NCBI RefSeq assembly: GCF_027924905.1
Contig: NZ_AP027055.1
Coordinates: 1,798,001 to 1,862,000, forward strand
Origin: Limnohabitans sp. INBF002
Lineage (GTDB): Bacteria; Pseudomonadota; Gammaproteobacteria; Burkholderiales; Burkholderiaceae_C
DNA: 64,000 nt
Reading direction: 5' to 3'
Numbering within the stretch: position 1 is the stretch's first letter; each line of letters starts with the position of its first letter. The notes beneath the pieces were generated by a model. It was not told the DNA's origin. It was given only the letters and a program-made list of their open reading frames with translations, and searched no databases. Both the position numbers and the translations under genes were made by a program. This document shows, one piece after another, positions 11,006 to 20,237 of this stretch.

Positions 11006-11739
11006 ACCAACACCCCTTGCACAGGGTCCGTGCCAGAACCATCCATGCGTTGTCGCCAACGACGCAAGGCCGAAATACACACATTCAGCAACAGCACCAC
11101 GCTCATCAACACGAGCCCTAGTGCGAGGGCCAAGGGCAAATCGCCCTTGCTGGTTTCCAGTGCAATGGCGGTGGTCATCACCCGCGTGAAGCCCTCGATA
11201 TTGCCGCCCACCACCATCACCGCACCCACTTCAGAAATGGCACGGCCAAAAGCGGCAATCAACACCGTGAGCAAGGCGTAGCGCTCGTCCCAAGCCAGCA
11301 GCACGCTGCGCAGCCAAGGCTTGGCCCCCAAAGACTGCAGCTGTTCGCCGTGGTTGCGCTCGGCGTCTTCCACACATTGGCGCGTCAGCGCCGTCACCAC
11401 AGGCAGCACCAACACCGCTTGTGCCAGCACCATGGCCTTGAGGCTGAACAACCAGCCCAAGCCCCCCAACGGACCTGTGCGCGAAAGTAGCAAATACACC
11501 AGCAAGCCCACCACCACCGAGGGCAGCGCCAGCAGGGTGTTCAACACGGTCAACAGCACATCACGCCCGGCAAACCGAGCCACGCCCAGCCAAGCGCCCA
11601 GCACCACGCCCAAACTGCACGCCACGGCGGTCGCCAGCACGCTCACCCACAGGGAGCGGCCTACGATGGACCAGAGCAAGGGGTCAAGTTCGGTGAGTAA
11701 GTGAAGCGCCGTCAGGGTGGTATCGGTGAACGTGGTCAT
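11002..11739 (-). CDS. tupB: Tungstate ABC transporter, permease
   Basis: 245 residues with about five to six membrane helices and a MetI-type permease core; the EAA-like loop falls around EQLQSLGAKPWLRSVLL. This subunit forms the channel of the tungstate importer. It is the first gene of the minus-strand tupBCA operon and is divergent from the ModE-like gene across 61 bases. Confidence 0.86.
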   Translation of the reverse strand: MTTFTDTTLTALHLLTELDPLLWSIVGRSLWVSVLATAVACSLGVVLGAWLGVARFAGRDVLLTVLNTLLALPSVVVGLLVYLLLSRTGPLGGLGWLFSLKAMVLAQAVLVLPVVTALTRQCVEDAERNHGEQLQSLGAKPWLRSVLLAWDERYALLTVLIAAFGRAISEVGAVMVVGGNIEGFTRVMTTAIALETSKGDLPLALALGLVLMSVVLLLNVCISALRRWRQRMDGSGTDPVQGVLV

Positions 11740-11800
11740 AAAAGAATAAAAACTTCAGTTATCGTAGTCAGCTACCTAAAACCCCACAATATGTCCTGTT
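11740..11800. promoter_or_regulatory. Divergent tup / regulator promoter region with two inverted repeats
   Basis: The 61 bases between tupB and the regulator contain two short dyads: GTAG/CTAC at 11764-11775 and CACAA/TTGTG at 11785-11803, the second running into the proposed GTG start of the regulator. Either could be the operator for the HTH regulator next door. They do not match the ModE consensus that I remember. Confidence 0.45.
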
Positions 11801-12922
11801 GTGCATAGCGTTCACCTTCACTACACCCTCAGCCACCGCAACGACGCCGAAAGTCATGTCAGTCCAGAGGCGACATTGCTCAGCCATCCGCTCATGGCCT
11901 TGTTGAAGGCCGTGGCAGAGCAAGGGTCTATTTTAGCAGCCGCACGACAAATGGATTTGTCTTACCGACATGTGTGGGGTGAACTCAAACGCTGGGAAGA
12001 AGTGCTGGGCCACGAACTCATCATTTGGGAAAAAGGCCAATCGGCCCGCTTGACCGAGTTTGGCGACAAGCTCATGTGGGCTGAGCGCCTCACCCAAGCC
12101 CGCTTGGCCCCGCAGCTCGCAGCGCTGCGGGCCGACCTGGAGCGCACCTTTGCCGTGGCGTTTGACCCCGAGGCCCATGTGCTCACGCTCTATGCCAGCC
12201 ACGACGATGCGCTGCCCCGGTTGCGGGAACAAGCTGCCAGCTCGGGCTTGCACCTAGACATTCGCTTTTGCGGCAGCGTGGACGCCATTCGCGCTCTGAA
12301 CGAAGGGCGCTGCACGTTGGCAGGGTTTCACACCCAAGTGCAACCCCACCAAGATTCACACACCGCCCAGGCTTACCGCGATTTGTTGCAACCGGGTTTG
12401 CACAAAATCATTGGCTTTGCCACACGCACCCAAGGTCTCATCACCGCCAGCGGCAATCCCAAACAGCTCCACAATTTGACTGACGTGGCCCGCAGCCGAG
12501 CCATTTTTGTGCAGCGCAGCCCCGGCACCGGCACCCGCGTGTTGTTAGACGATTTGCTGGCCAAAGACCAGCTCACCAATGCCGATTTGAACAACTGGCC
12601 AGATGAAGAGCCCTCACACACGGCCTTGGCCGAGGCCATAGCGTCCGGCCGCTGCGATGTAGGCCTAGGCATCGAAAGCACGGCCCGCGCACGCGGCCTC
12701 GGTTTTGTGCCTTTGGTGCAGGAGCAGTTTCATTTGGTATGCCTCAAATCGGCCCTCGACACGCCCGCCACGCAAGCCCTGCGGGACTTGCTGCAAGACG
12801 CAACATGGCACAAAGCACTCAACACCCTCCCCGGCTACCAAGCCCAAGACAGCGGCCAAGTGCAATCACTGCGCCAACAACTGCCTTGGTGGACCTTTAA
12901 ACGGGCAAAGAAAACTAGTTAA
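11801..12922 (+). CDS. ModE-type HTH regulator with periplasmic-binding-protein-like sensor domain
   Basis: 373 residues. Residues about 25-110 are a winged helix-turn-helix of the ModE N-terminal type (SILAAARQMDLSYRHVWGEL, then a basic wing). The rest, from about 125 on, resembles the PBP-like domain (PF12727) and not the TOBE/Mop domains of classical ModE: it contains FVQRSPGTGTRVLLDDLL and a conserved CDVGLGIES stretch. By position it probably senses tungstate or molybdate and controls tupBCA. The start is a GTG; no other start codon lies before the HTH and no clear ribosome-binding site is visible, so the first residues are uncertain. Confidence 0.82.
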   Translation: MHSVHLHYTLSHRNDAESHVSPEATLLSHPLMALLKAVAEQGSILAAARQMDLSYRHVWGELKRWEEVLGHELIIWEKGQSARLTEFGDKLMWAERLTQARLAPQLAALRADLERTFAVAFDPEAHVLTLYASHDDALPRLREQAASSGLHLDIRFCGSVDAIRALNEGRCTLAGFHTQVQPHQDSHTAQAYRDLLQPGLHKIIGFATRTQGLITASGNPKQLHNLTDVARSRAIFVQRSPGTGTRVLLDDLLAKDQLTNADLNNWPDEEPSHTALAEAIASGRCDVGLGIESTARARGLGFVPLVQEQFHLVCLKSALDTPATQALRDLLQDATWHKALNTLPGYQAQDSGQVQSLRQQLPWWTFKRAKKTS

Positions 12923-13039
12923 TACCCTGTGTTTGACCTGAACTAATTTCAAGCGTCTCCTGAAAACTTCAACTCAGCAAAGACATGCCAAGCGTTTGTC
13001 TTGGTACCATCACGGGTTGGCAAAAAATGGAGGCACTCA

Positions 13040-13579
13040 GTGTCAAAACTTCTTAAATTTGCATTAGGCGTTGACCGCATCAGTGAACAGTTTGGTCACT
13101 TGGCGGCATTCGGCGTATTGGCAGCCGCTGTCATCTCGGCAGGCAATGCATTCATCCGCTACGGCTTTGACATCAGCTCAAACGGCTGGCTCGAAATTCA
13201 GTGGTACTTGTTCGCCGCCACAGTCATGTTGGGTGCGCCCTTGGTGCTCAAACTCAACGAACACGTGCGCGTGGACTTGTTCTACGGCAAGCTCAAACAC
13301 AACGCTCCCGTTTACGTGGACTTGTTTGGTTTGGTGGTGTTTTTGCTGCCCGTGATGGCCATGTTGGCTTGGTTGAGCTTTCCCTTGTTTCTCAAGATGC
13401 TCGTCACCAACGAAATGTCTAGCAACGCAGGCGGCCTGATTCGCTGGCCCGCCATGCTCCTTCTTCCCTTGGGTTTTGCTTGGATGTTCCTGCAAGGTTT
13501 GAGTGAAATCATCAAGCGCGTGGCTTACTTGCAAGGCAAGTTTGAAATGGACACGCACTACGAAAAGCCAGTGCAATAA
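13040..13579 (+). CDS. TRAP transporter small membrane subunit (DctQ type)
   Basis: 179 residues, four predicted membrane helices, and the family's conserved NGWLEIQWYLFA segment followed by HVRVDL. With the large subunit it forms a sodium- or proton-driven importer for organic acids. I chose the GTG at 13040 because a strong GGAGG lies at 13029-13033; the alternative start 39 bases upstream would put that site inside the gene. It is 12 bases from the large subunit. Confidence 0.86.
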   Translation: MSKLLKFALGVDRISEQFGHLAAFGVLAAAVISAGNAFIRYGFDISSNGWLEIQWYLFAATVMLGAPLVLKLNEHVRVDLFYGKLKHNAPVYVDLFGLVVFLLPVMAMLAWLSFPLFLKMLVTNEMSSNAGGLIRWPAMLLLPLGFAWMFLQGLSEIIKRVAYLQGKFEMDTHYEKPVQ

Positions 13580-13591
13580 GGACTCACGATC

Positions 13592-15112
13592 ATGCAAATG
13601 GAAAACTTCGCACCCATCATGTTCGCCGGCCTTGTGCTGACGATGCTGATTGGCTTCCCCGTCGCGTTCTCGCTGGCGTTTTTAGGCTTGGCTTGTGGTC
13701 TCTTCGCCATCAGCATGGACTGGTTCCCTGTGAGCTTCATGTCCAACTTGCCGTTGAACATTTTTGGCATTCTCAGCAACGACTTGTTGCTGGCCATCCC
13801 CTTCTTCACCTTCATGGGTGCCATCCTTGAAAAGTGTGGCCTCGCCGAAGACATGCTCGACTCCATGGGTCAGCTGTTTGGCACCGTGCGCGGTGGCTTG
13901 GGCTACTCGGTCATCATCGTGGGCTTCATCTTGGGCGCGATCACCGGCACGGTGGCTGGCCAGGTGATTGCCATGGCCTTGATTTCACTGCCCGTGATGA
14001 TTCGCTACGGCTACAACATGCGCTACGCCACCGGCGTGCTGGCGGCCTCGGGCACCATCACCCAGCTGGTGCCACCTTCACTCGTGTTGGTGGTGATGGC
14101 TGACCAGCTCGGCCGTTCTGTGGGCGACATGTACAAAGGCGCTTGGGGCCCATCGATTTTGCAAGTCGGCATCTTCGCGCTCTACACCTTTGCCCTCGGT
14201 CTGATCAAGCCCGATCACGTGCCAGGCATTCCTAAAGAAGCGCGCACAGCAGACGGCTTCCATCTGTGGATGAAGTGCTTGCGCGGCATCATTCCTTCAG
14301 CCTTCTTGATCTTCGCGGTCTTGGGCTCGATGGGCGGTTTGCCAGGCATCAACACCGCCATCGCCACCCCCACCGAAGCCGGCGCCATGGGGTGCGTGGG
14401 CGCCTTGATCTTGGCGGCCATTCATAACCGTTTGGACAAAGACCTGATTTGGGAAGCCATGCACAGCACCATGCGCCTGACCGCCATGGTGGTGTTCATC
14501 TTGATTGGTTCACGCGTGTTCTCTATGGTGTTCCAAGGTGTGGACGGCGCCAAGTGGGTCGAACACTTGCTGACAGGTTTGCCTGGCGGCGTGGTGGGCT
14601 TCTTGATTGTGGTGAACATCTTCATCTTCTTCTTGGCCTTCTTCTTGGACTTCTTTGAAATCGCCTTCATCATCTTGCCCATGCTCGGCCCAGTTGCCGA
14701 GAAGATGGGCATCGACATGGTGTGGTTCGGCGTGCTGCTGTGCGTGAACATGCAGACCAGCTTCATGCATCCGCCATTCGGCTTTGCGCTGTTCTATCTG
14801 CGTGGCATTGCTGACACGCTGTTCAAAGAAGGTCGCATCGAAAAACCTGTCAAGTCCAACGACATTTACATGGGCGCCATTCCTTGGGTGATCATGCAAG
14901 TGATCTTGGTGGTGATCGTGATCTTCGTGCCCGAGACAGTGACCATGTTCTTGGACAAAGAAGAAAAGGTCGACCTCGACAAAGTGGTCATTGAAATGCC
15001 CACCGAGCAAGAGGTGCCAGAAGCTGAACTCAAACTCGATGGTGCCAAGCCTGCGGCAGGCGAAAGCGCTGCCGAAGAGCAAAAGCGCATGGAAGACTTG
15101 TTCAAAAAATAA
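13592..15112 (+). CDS. TRAP transporter large membrane subunit (DctM type)
   Basis: 506 residues with about twelve hydrophobic helices and typical DctM motifs (AIPFFTFMGAILE, GTITQLVPPSLVLVVMADQLG, ATPTEAGAMG). It moves the substrate across the inner membrane. The length exceeds the usual 425-460 residues because of an acidic, lysine-rich tail of about 55 residues after the last helix (EKVDLDKVVIEMPTEQEVPE onward), presumably cytoplasmic and of unknown use. An intrinsic terminator follows. Confidence 0.92.
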   Translation: MQMENFAPIMFAGLVLTMLIGFPVAFSLAFLGLACGLFAISMDWFPVSFMSNLPLNIFGILSNDLLLAIPFFTFMGAILEKCGLAEDMLDSMGQLFGTVRGGLGYSVIIVGFILGAITGTVAGQVIAMALISLPVMIRYGYNMRYATGVLAASGTITQLVPPSLVLVVMADQLGRSVGDMYKGAWGPSILQVGIFALYTFALGLIKPDHVPGIPKEARTADGFHLWMKCLRGIIPSAFLIFAVLGSMGGLPGINTAIATPTEAGAMGCVGALILAAIHNRLDKDLIWEAMHSTMRLTAMVVFILIGSRVFSMVFQGVDGAKWVEHLLTGLPGGVVGFLIVVNIFIFFLAFFLDFFEIAFIILPMLGPVAEKMGIDMVWFGVLLCVNMQTSFMHPPFGFALFYLRGIADTLFKEGRIEKPVKSNDIYMGAIPWVIMQVILVVIVIFVPETVTMFLDKEEKVDLDKVVIEMPTEQEVPEAELKLDGAKPAAGESAAEEQKRMEDLFKK

Positions 15113-15129
15113 AGTCTCCAACGACGAGC

Positions 15130-15160
15130 AGCCCCTCCGGTACGCCTGAGGGGCTTTTTC
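15130..15160 (+). terminator. Intrinsic terminator of the TRAP membrane-subunit operon
   Basis: Perfect 8-bp stem AGCCCCTC/GAGGGGCT with a 10-base loop, followed by TTTTTC. It lies 18 bases after the large-subunit stop. Confidence 0.88.
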
Positions 15161-15186
15161 TTGCCAGTCACATCACACCTATCCGC

Positions 15187-15702
15187 ATGACCACCTCCGA
15201 ACAAACCACCACCCCGGCATTAGGCCCAACACCCTTTGTGTTTCACCCCTCCATCGACGGTGGCATTGAAGGTCCAGCTTTTTCACGCTGGTTTCAAGCC
15301 ATCACCTGGACCACCTTGGTCGGGTCAGGTTATTGGCTGCTGACCTTGTGGCAGCAAGGCAAGTTTGGCGGTGACACCAGCGTCAATGGCTTGCGCAATG
15401 CGGGTTGGTTTGTGCTGGGTTGGGCCCTGCTCGCCTGGACCACATGGCATGTCATGCACAGCCGTGCACGACTCGATGCCAAAGGCATTCACCAAACCTG
15501 GATTTGGGACAAGCACATGAGCTACGACGAGCTGGCCTATGCCAAGCTCATCCGTATCCGTGGCTTGGAATGGTTCATGGCACCACGCTTTTACGTGCGC
15601 ACCTTGATGGGCAAATTTGCCGTGTTCTACATCAGCAGTCCGCAAGTGCAAGCCGAATGCGAACGCCTGAGCGCAGAGCTGGCGGCGTTTCGCGAGTTTT
15701 AA
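15187..15702 (+). CDS. Conserved hypothetical membrane protein
   Basis: 171 residues, function not recognised. A soluble N-terminus of about 35 residues precedes two hydrophobic helices (roughly 37-56 and 72-92); the remainder contains DKHMSYDELAYAKLIRIRG and FYVRTLMGKFAVFYISS and looks like a small PH-like beta domain facing the cytoplasm. It is bracketed by terminators on both sides, so it is a single-gene unit between the TRAP membrane genes and the convergent TRAP binding-protein gene. A link to that transporter is guesswork based on position. Confidence 0.7.
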   Translation: MTTSEQTTTPALGPTPFVFHPSIDGGIEGPAFSRWFQAITWTTLVGSGYWLLTLWQQGKFGGDTSVNGLRNAGWFVLGWALLAWTTWHVMHSRARLDAKGIHQTWIWDKHMSYDELAYAKLIRIRGLEWFMAPRFYVRTLMGKFAVFYISSPQVQAECERLSAELAAFREF

Positions 15703-15726
15703 AAAGACTTAAAAGCAAACGCCCAT

Positions 15727-15756
15727 AAAAAAACCGCGCCGTAGCGCGGTTTTTTT
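15727..15756. terminator. Bidirectional intrinsic terminator
   Basis: AAACCGCGC, loop CGTA, GCGCGGTTT, with A-runs on the left and T-runs on the right, so it can stop transcription from the hypothetical gene on the plus strand and from the TRAP binding-protein gene on the minus strand. Confidence 0.92.
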
Positions 15757-15776
15757 GTTCCTGCACAAAGGCTGAA

Positions 15777-16856
15777 TTACAGCTTTTGCTTTTGCATGAA
15801 CGAGTCGAACTTGGCTTCCGTGAATTGGAACCACAGGTTGGAGTCGCCACGGAACTTCGCGTAGTCGGTGTAGACCTTTTTCCAGTTGGGGTTCTTGGCA
15901 CTGATTTCGTCGTAGAAAGCCATGGATTCTTTGAAGGCAGCAGCCATCACGTCTTTCGGGAACTCGCGCAACTTGGTGCCAGAGCCCACCAACTGCTTCA
16001 AAGCAGCGGGGTTGCGCGCGTCGTACTTGGCTTGCATGTCGGTGTGCGCCATGGCAGCAGCGGCTTCCACGATGGCCTTGTTCTCAGGCGACAGGGCAGC
16101 GAATGCTTTGTCGTTGATGAAGAAGTCCAATTCTGGGCCACCCTCCCAGAAACCTGGGTAGTAGTAGAAGGGCGCAACTTTGCTGAAGCCCAATTTCAAA
16201 TCGTCATAAGGGCCAATCCACTCAGCTGAGTCGATGGTGCCTTTTTCCAAAGCGGGGTAGATATCGCCACCAGGAATGTTTTGTGGCACAACGCCCAAAC
16301 GCTCCAACACTTTGCCGCCGAAGCCACCGATACGGAACTTCAAGCCCTTCAAATCATTCAACGATTTGATTTCTTTACGGAACCAGCCACCCATTTGAGC
16401 GCCTGTGTTGCCGCCTGGGAAGTTCACGATGTTGTACTTGGCGTAGAACTCGCGCATCAGCTTCAAGCCGTTGCCTTCGTACATCCAAGCAGTCATTTGA
16501 CGGCTGTTCAAACCGAAAGGAATGGCACAACCCAAAGCAAAGGTTTCGTCCTTACCGAAGAAGTAGTAAGGGGCTGTGTGAGCCATTTCAACGGAGCCTT
16601 GTTGCACACCGTCCACCACGCCGAACGCAGGCATGATTTCGCCAGCTGCGTGCACCGAGATTTCGAACTTGCCACCCGACATGGCTTTGACAGCCTTGGC
16701 GAATGTGTCAGCAGCACCGTGGATGGTGTCGAGCGACTTAGGGAAGCTCGAGGCCAAGCGCCAACGGATAGCAGCTTGTGCGTGCACTGCTGGGGCTGCA
16801 CCGGCAGCCAAGATACCTGCAATGCCAGCGTTTTTAATAACGGAACGACGGTCCAT
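15777..16856 (-). CDS. TRAP transporter solute-binding protein (DctP/TakP type)
   Basis: 359 residues. The N-terminus MDRRSVIKNAGIAGIL reads as a Tat-type signal (RRSVIK), with cleavage after VHAQA. The mature part has SSFPKSLDTIHGAADTF and PFG, then GGNTGAQMGGW, LKFRIGGFGG and SAEWIGPYDD, a pattern I associate with TakP-like keto-acid or lactate binders. It would feed the TRAP membrane pair at 13.0-15.1 kb although it is on the opposite strand beyond a third gene. Start ATG 16856 is preceded by GGGAG; a longer frame upstream has no signal sequence. A -10-like TACAAT is at 16933-16938. Confidence 0.88.
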   Translation of the reverse strand: MDRRSVIKNAGIAGILAAGAAPAVHAQAAIRWRLASSFPKSLDTIHGAADTFAKAVKAMSGGKFEISVHAAGEIMPAFGVVDGVQQGSVEMAHTAPYYFFGKDETFALGCAIPFGLNSRQMTAWMYEGNGLKLMREFYAKYNIVNFPGGNTGAQMGGWFRKEIKSLNDLKGLKFRIGGFGGKVLERLGVVPQNIPGGDIYPALEKGTIDSAEWIGPYDDLKLGFSKVAPFYYYPGFWEGGPELDFFINDKAFAALSPENKAIVEAAAAMAHTDMQAKYDARNPAALKQLVGSGTKLREFPKDVMAAAFKESMAFYDEISAKNPNWKKVYTDYAKFRGDSNLWFQFTEAKFDSFMQKQKL

Positions 16857-17032
16857 GAAAGACTCCCATGAGTTGTTAAAACAAATCCTGTTAAGCCGCA
16901 CTTTTAAAAATGCCAAGCTTCAGCGATGGGGCATTGTATGCAGTTGATGAAGGGCCACCATGCGCGGGTTTACCCCCGAAGAACTTGTGTTTCAAAATTC
17001 TTCAGAGGGCTTGAAATTACTTCAATTGAAAG

Positions 17033-18889
17033 TTAATTCAAAAGCGCTGAGAAACGCTTTTTGATGGACGCTTGAATGCCCGCAGCATCCAAACCCAACT
17101 CGGCCAACAACTTAACTGGGTCACCATGTTCGGTGAACACATCACCAATGCCTAATACCAACACCGGTTTAATTTGCTGCAACTCTTGCAAAGCTTCAAG
17201 CACCGCAGAGCCAGCGCCGCCCATGACGGCACCCTCTTCCACAGTCACCAAAGCATCGTGCGTGGCAGCAATTTGGGCAAGCAACTCTGTATCGAGTGGC
17301 TTGGCCCAACGCATGTTCACCACCGTGGCATTGAGCGCTTCGCCCGCTTGCAACGCGGGATAGAGCAGCGTGCCAAACGCGAGGATAGCAATGCGCTTGC
17401 CTTCGCGGCGCACTTCGCCTTTGCCAAACGGCAAGGCCTGGAGGCCTGGCTGTACAGGCACGCCTGCACCTGCACCACGCGGGTAACGCACGGCCACGCA
17501 ATGGTCTTGCTGGTAAGCAGTCGTCAGGAGCTGACGGCATTCGTTTTCGTCCGCAGGGCACGCCATGCTGACGTTGGGAATGCAACGCATGAACGCAATG
17601 TCGTACAAGCCCGCGTGCGTGGCGCCATCGGCACCCACAATACCTGCACGGTCGAGCGCCAGCACCATGGGCAGCTTTTGCAGCGCCACATCGTGAATCA
17701 CTTGGTCGTAGGCGCGTTGTAAAAACGTGGAGTAAATCGCCAACACGGGCTTGACGCCCTCGCACGCCAAACCAGCGGCAAACGTGACGGCATGTTGCTC
17801 GGCAATGCCCACGTCGTGGTAACGCTCAGGAAAGCGTTTGTGAAACTCGACCATGCCCGAGCCTTCACGCATGGCGGGCGTGATGCCCACCAACAAGGGG
17901 TCGTGCTCGGCCATGTCGCACAGCCACTGGCCAAACACTTGGGTGAAGGTGGTTTTGGCCACGCCCGTGCTAGGCACCAAGCCCACCGCAGGGTCAAACT
18001 TGCCTGGCCCGTGGTAGGCCACGGGATCAGCCTCGGCCAGTTTGTAGCCTTGGCCTTTTTTGGTCACCACATGCAGGAACTGTGGGCCTTCTAGGTGCTT
18101 GATGTTTTCCAGCGTGGGAATGAGCGACTCAAGGTCATGGCCATCAATCGGGCCGATGTAGTTGAAACCAAATTTTTCAAACAAAGTGGCGGGCACCACC
18201 ATGCCTTTGGCGTGTTCTTCAAAGCGTTTGGCCAGTTCAAATAAAGGTGGTGCGCCTTTGAGCACTTGCTTGCCCACCTCTTTGGCGGCCGAGTAAAACT
18301 TGCCGCTCATCAACTGCGCCAAATAGCGGTTGAGCGCGCCCACGGGCGGGCTGATGGACATGTCGTTGTCGTTCAAGATGACGAGCAACTTAGACGTAGA
18401 CACACCGCCGTTATTCAGCGCCTCAAAGGCCATGCCCGCCGTCATCGCGCCGTCGCCAATGACGGCAATGGCGTGGCGCTGCTCGCCTTTTTGTTGCGCA
18501 GCAATGGCCATGCCCAAGGCGGCCGAAATGCTGGTGGACGAGTGGGCGGTGCCAAAGGCGTCGTACTCGCTTTCGTCACGGCGCGGAAAACCGCTCAGGC
18601 CGTGGCGTTGGCGCAACGTACCCATTTGGTCGCGGCGGCCGGTCAGAATTTTGTGAGGGTAAGTTTGGTGACCCACGTCCCACACGATGCGGTCGTGCGG
18701 GGTGTTGAACACATAGTGCAGCGCCACGGTCAACTCGACTGTGCCGAGGTTGGAGCTGAGATGGCCTCCTGTTTTGGCCACGCTTTGAATCAGGTACGAA
18801 CGCAGCTCATCGGCCAGCGCAGGCAACTGGTGGCGCGGCACAGCCCGCAGGTCAGCAGGCGAGTTGATGGTTTGCAACAAATTAGGCAT
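17033..18889 (-). CDS. dxs: 1-deoxy-D-xylulose-5-phosphate synthase
   Basis: 618 residues, the normal length. It condenses pyruvate and glyceraldehyde-3-phosphate with thiamine diphosphate, the first step of the MEP isoprenoid pathway. Visible: [30 protein letters not shown], the thiamine-binding [15 protein letters not shown], and the transketolase middle domain with [15 protein letters not shown]. It lies 6 bases after ispA, and the xseB-ispA-dxs order is common in proteobacteria. The 176-bp gap to the TRAP gene carries no gene. Confidence 0.97.
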   Translation of the reverse strand: MPNLLQTINSPADLRAVPRHQLPALADELRSYLIQSVAKTGGHLSSNLGTVELTVALHYVFNTPHDRIVWDVGHQTYPHKILTGRRDQMGTLRQRHGLSGFPRRDESEYDAFGTAHSSTSISAALGMAIAAQQKGEQRHAIAVIGDGAMTAGMAFEALNNGGVSTSKLLVILNDNDMSISPPVGALNRYLAQLMSGKFYSAAKEVGKQVLKGAPPLFELAKRFEEHAKGMVVPATLFEKFGFNYIGPIDGHDLESLIPTLENIKHLEGPQFLHVVTKKGQGYKLAEADPVAYHGPGKFDPAVGLVPSTGVAKTTFTQVFGQWLCDMAEHDPLLVGITPAMREGSGMVEFHKRFPERYHDVGIAEQHAVTFAAGLACEGVKPVLAIYSTFLQRAYDQVIHDVALQKLPMVLALDRAGIVGADGATHAGLYDIAFMRCIPNVSMACPADENECRQLLTTAYQQDHCVAVRYPRGAGAGVPVQPGLQALPFGKGEVRREGKRIAILAFGTLLYPALQAGEALNATVVNMRWAKPLDTELLAQIAATHDALVTVEEGAVMGGAGSAVLEALQELQQIKPVLVLGIGDVFTEHGDPVKLLAELGLDAAGIQASIKKRFSALLN

Positions 18890-18895
18890 GGTGGT

Positions 18896-19840
18896 TCACG
18901 TGTTCCGGTTCACCACACGCTCAGCCAAGGCGGCCAGCGTGTGGGTGTGCGTCAAGCCTGTGCTACGCAAGGCGTCTAACGCCTCGCGCAGCAACGACTG
19001 CGCATATGACTTTGCTTCTTCCAAACCCAACAAGGACACATAGGTGGGTTTGTCGTTCGCAGCGTCTTTGCCTGCGGTTTTACCAAGCGTGGCTGAATCG
19101 GCGATGACATCCAAAATATCGTCCACCACTTGAAAAGCCAAGCCCAAGGCTTGACCATAGCGTTTGAGGCCGCTCAATGCTTGTGGTGTGGTCTCTCCGC
19201 AGGCCGCGCCCATCATGACACTGCCTTCTAACAAGGCCCCAGTTTTCAGGCGGTGCATCTGACGCAACTGATCTTCGTTCAAAGCCACGCCCACGCTGGC
19301 TAAGTCAATGGCCTGACCACCCGCCATGCCTGCATGCCCTGCCGAGGTGGCGAGCAAGCGACACAAACGCGCTTGTACGCCATCGGGAATGGCTGAAGAC
19401 TCAGGCGTGAGAAATTCAAACGCCAAAGCCTGCAGAGCATCCCCCGCGAGCAAGGCTTGGGCTTCGCCAAACTGCACATGCACGGTGGGTTTGCCACGAC
19501 GCAGCACATCGTTGTCCATGCAAGGCATGTCATCGTGTACCAATGAGTAGGCGTGAATCAATTCCACCGCACACGCGGCCCGCAAAGCCGCTTCATCTAA
19601 CGCCGCATCTTTTGAACCGTGGGCCACTGCCTCACGCGCCGCCAGCACCAACAAGGGGCGCAAGCGTTTGCCGCCATCGAGCACGGCATAACGCATGGCA
19701 TCGCCCAAGCCTGCAGGGGCTTGCGGGCTGATCCAGCCAGATAAAGCTTCTTCGACGACGGCTAACCAGTGGTTGCTCCATTGGTCGAGTTCGGTGGATG
19801 TCATGTCATGGGGCATGGAGGCGCTCACGTGGGTGTCCAT
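18896..19840 (-). CDS. ispA: Farnesyl diphosphate synthase (polyprenyl synthetase)
   Basis: 314 residues of the all-helical prenyltransferase family. First aspartate motif [10 protein letters not shown] at about residue 99, GKPTVH next to it, and second motif DDILD late in the protein. It elongates DMAPP with IPP to farnesyl diphosphate for ubiquinone and undecaprenyl lipids. The longest start (19840) overlaps xseB by 16 bases; ATGs at 19816 and 19804 are equally possible since none has a clear ribosome-binding site. Confidence 0.93.
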   Translation of the reverse strand: MDTHVSASMPHDMTSTELDQWSNHWLAVVEEALSGWISPQAPAGLGDAMRYAVLDGGKRLRPLLVLAAREAVAHGSKDAALDEAALRAACAVELIHAYSLVHDDMPCMDNDVLRRGKPTVHVQFGEAQALLAGDALQALAFEFLTPESSAIPDGVQARLCRLLATSAGHAGMAGGQAIDLASVGVALNEDQLRQMHRLKTGALLEGSVMMGAACGETTPQALSGLKRYGQALGLAFQVVDDILDVIADSATLGKTAGKDAANDKPTYVSLLGLEEAKSYAQSLLREALDALRSTGLTHTHTLAALAERVVNRNT

Positions 19841-20070
19841 GCTTTCAAAGCACCGTTGTCAAGCACTTTGATTTGTTGTTCGACCGCGTCCAACTGAGCA
19901 CGGCAATAACCCAAAAGTTCAGCACCGCGTTGGTAGCCTGACAACAAGTCAGCCAAAGGCAACTGGCCGGATTCCATTTGCTGCACCAAGCCCTCTAGCT
20001 CTTTCAAAGCCGCCTCATAGCTGGCGGGCGCAGTGTCTGCGCTGCTTGGGGTGATTTTTGCTTTGGGCAT
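19825..20070 (-). CDS. xseB: Exodeoxyribonuclease VII small subunit
   Basis: 81 residues with the family's core [21 protein letters not shown] and [16 protein letters not shown], predicted to form two helices. It binds several-fold to XseA (not in the window) to degrade single-stranded DNA. It is the first gene of the xseB-ispA-dxs operon on the minus strand. Confidence 0.92.
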   Translation of the reverse strand: MPKAKITPSSADTAPASYEAALKELEGLVQQMESGQLPLADLLSGYQRGAELLGYCRAQLDAVEQQIKVLDNGALKAWTPT

Positions 20071-20150
20071 ATGTGCGCAATCCAGTGTTGAGGTGGGTCA
20101 AATAGCCTGCCATTTTAGGCTGCACGCGGGGCAAAGTTTGCCCCCTTGGG

Positions 20151-20237
20151 TACAATGGGCATCCTTCAATCGACCTTCGGGCCGATTTATTTTTGTCCAC
20201 TTACCTCCCTGTGGGGAGTCTTTAGGTCAGGTCACCC
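20151..20237 (+). promoter_or_regulatory. Leader of the Rieske oxygenase gene: -10 box and two hairpins
   Basis: TACAAT at 20151-20156 is a good -10, though no clear -35 is visible. Five to six bases after the inferred start lies a hairpin at 20168-20187 (AATCG, one A-C mismatch, CC, loop TTCG, GG, CGATT) followed by TATTTTTG, which looks like a terminator. A second hairpin CTCCC/GGGAG is at 20205-20218. The AGGTCAGG ribosome-binding site follows. This suggests that transcription or message stability is controlled in the leader. Confidence 0.5.
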
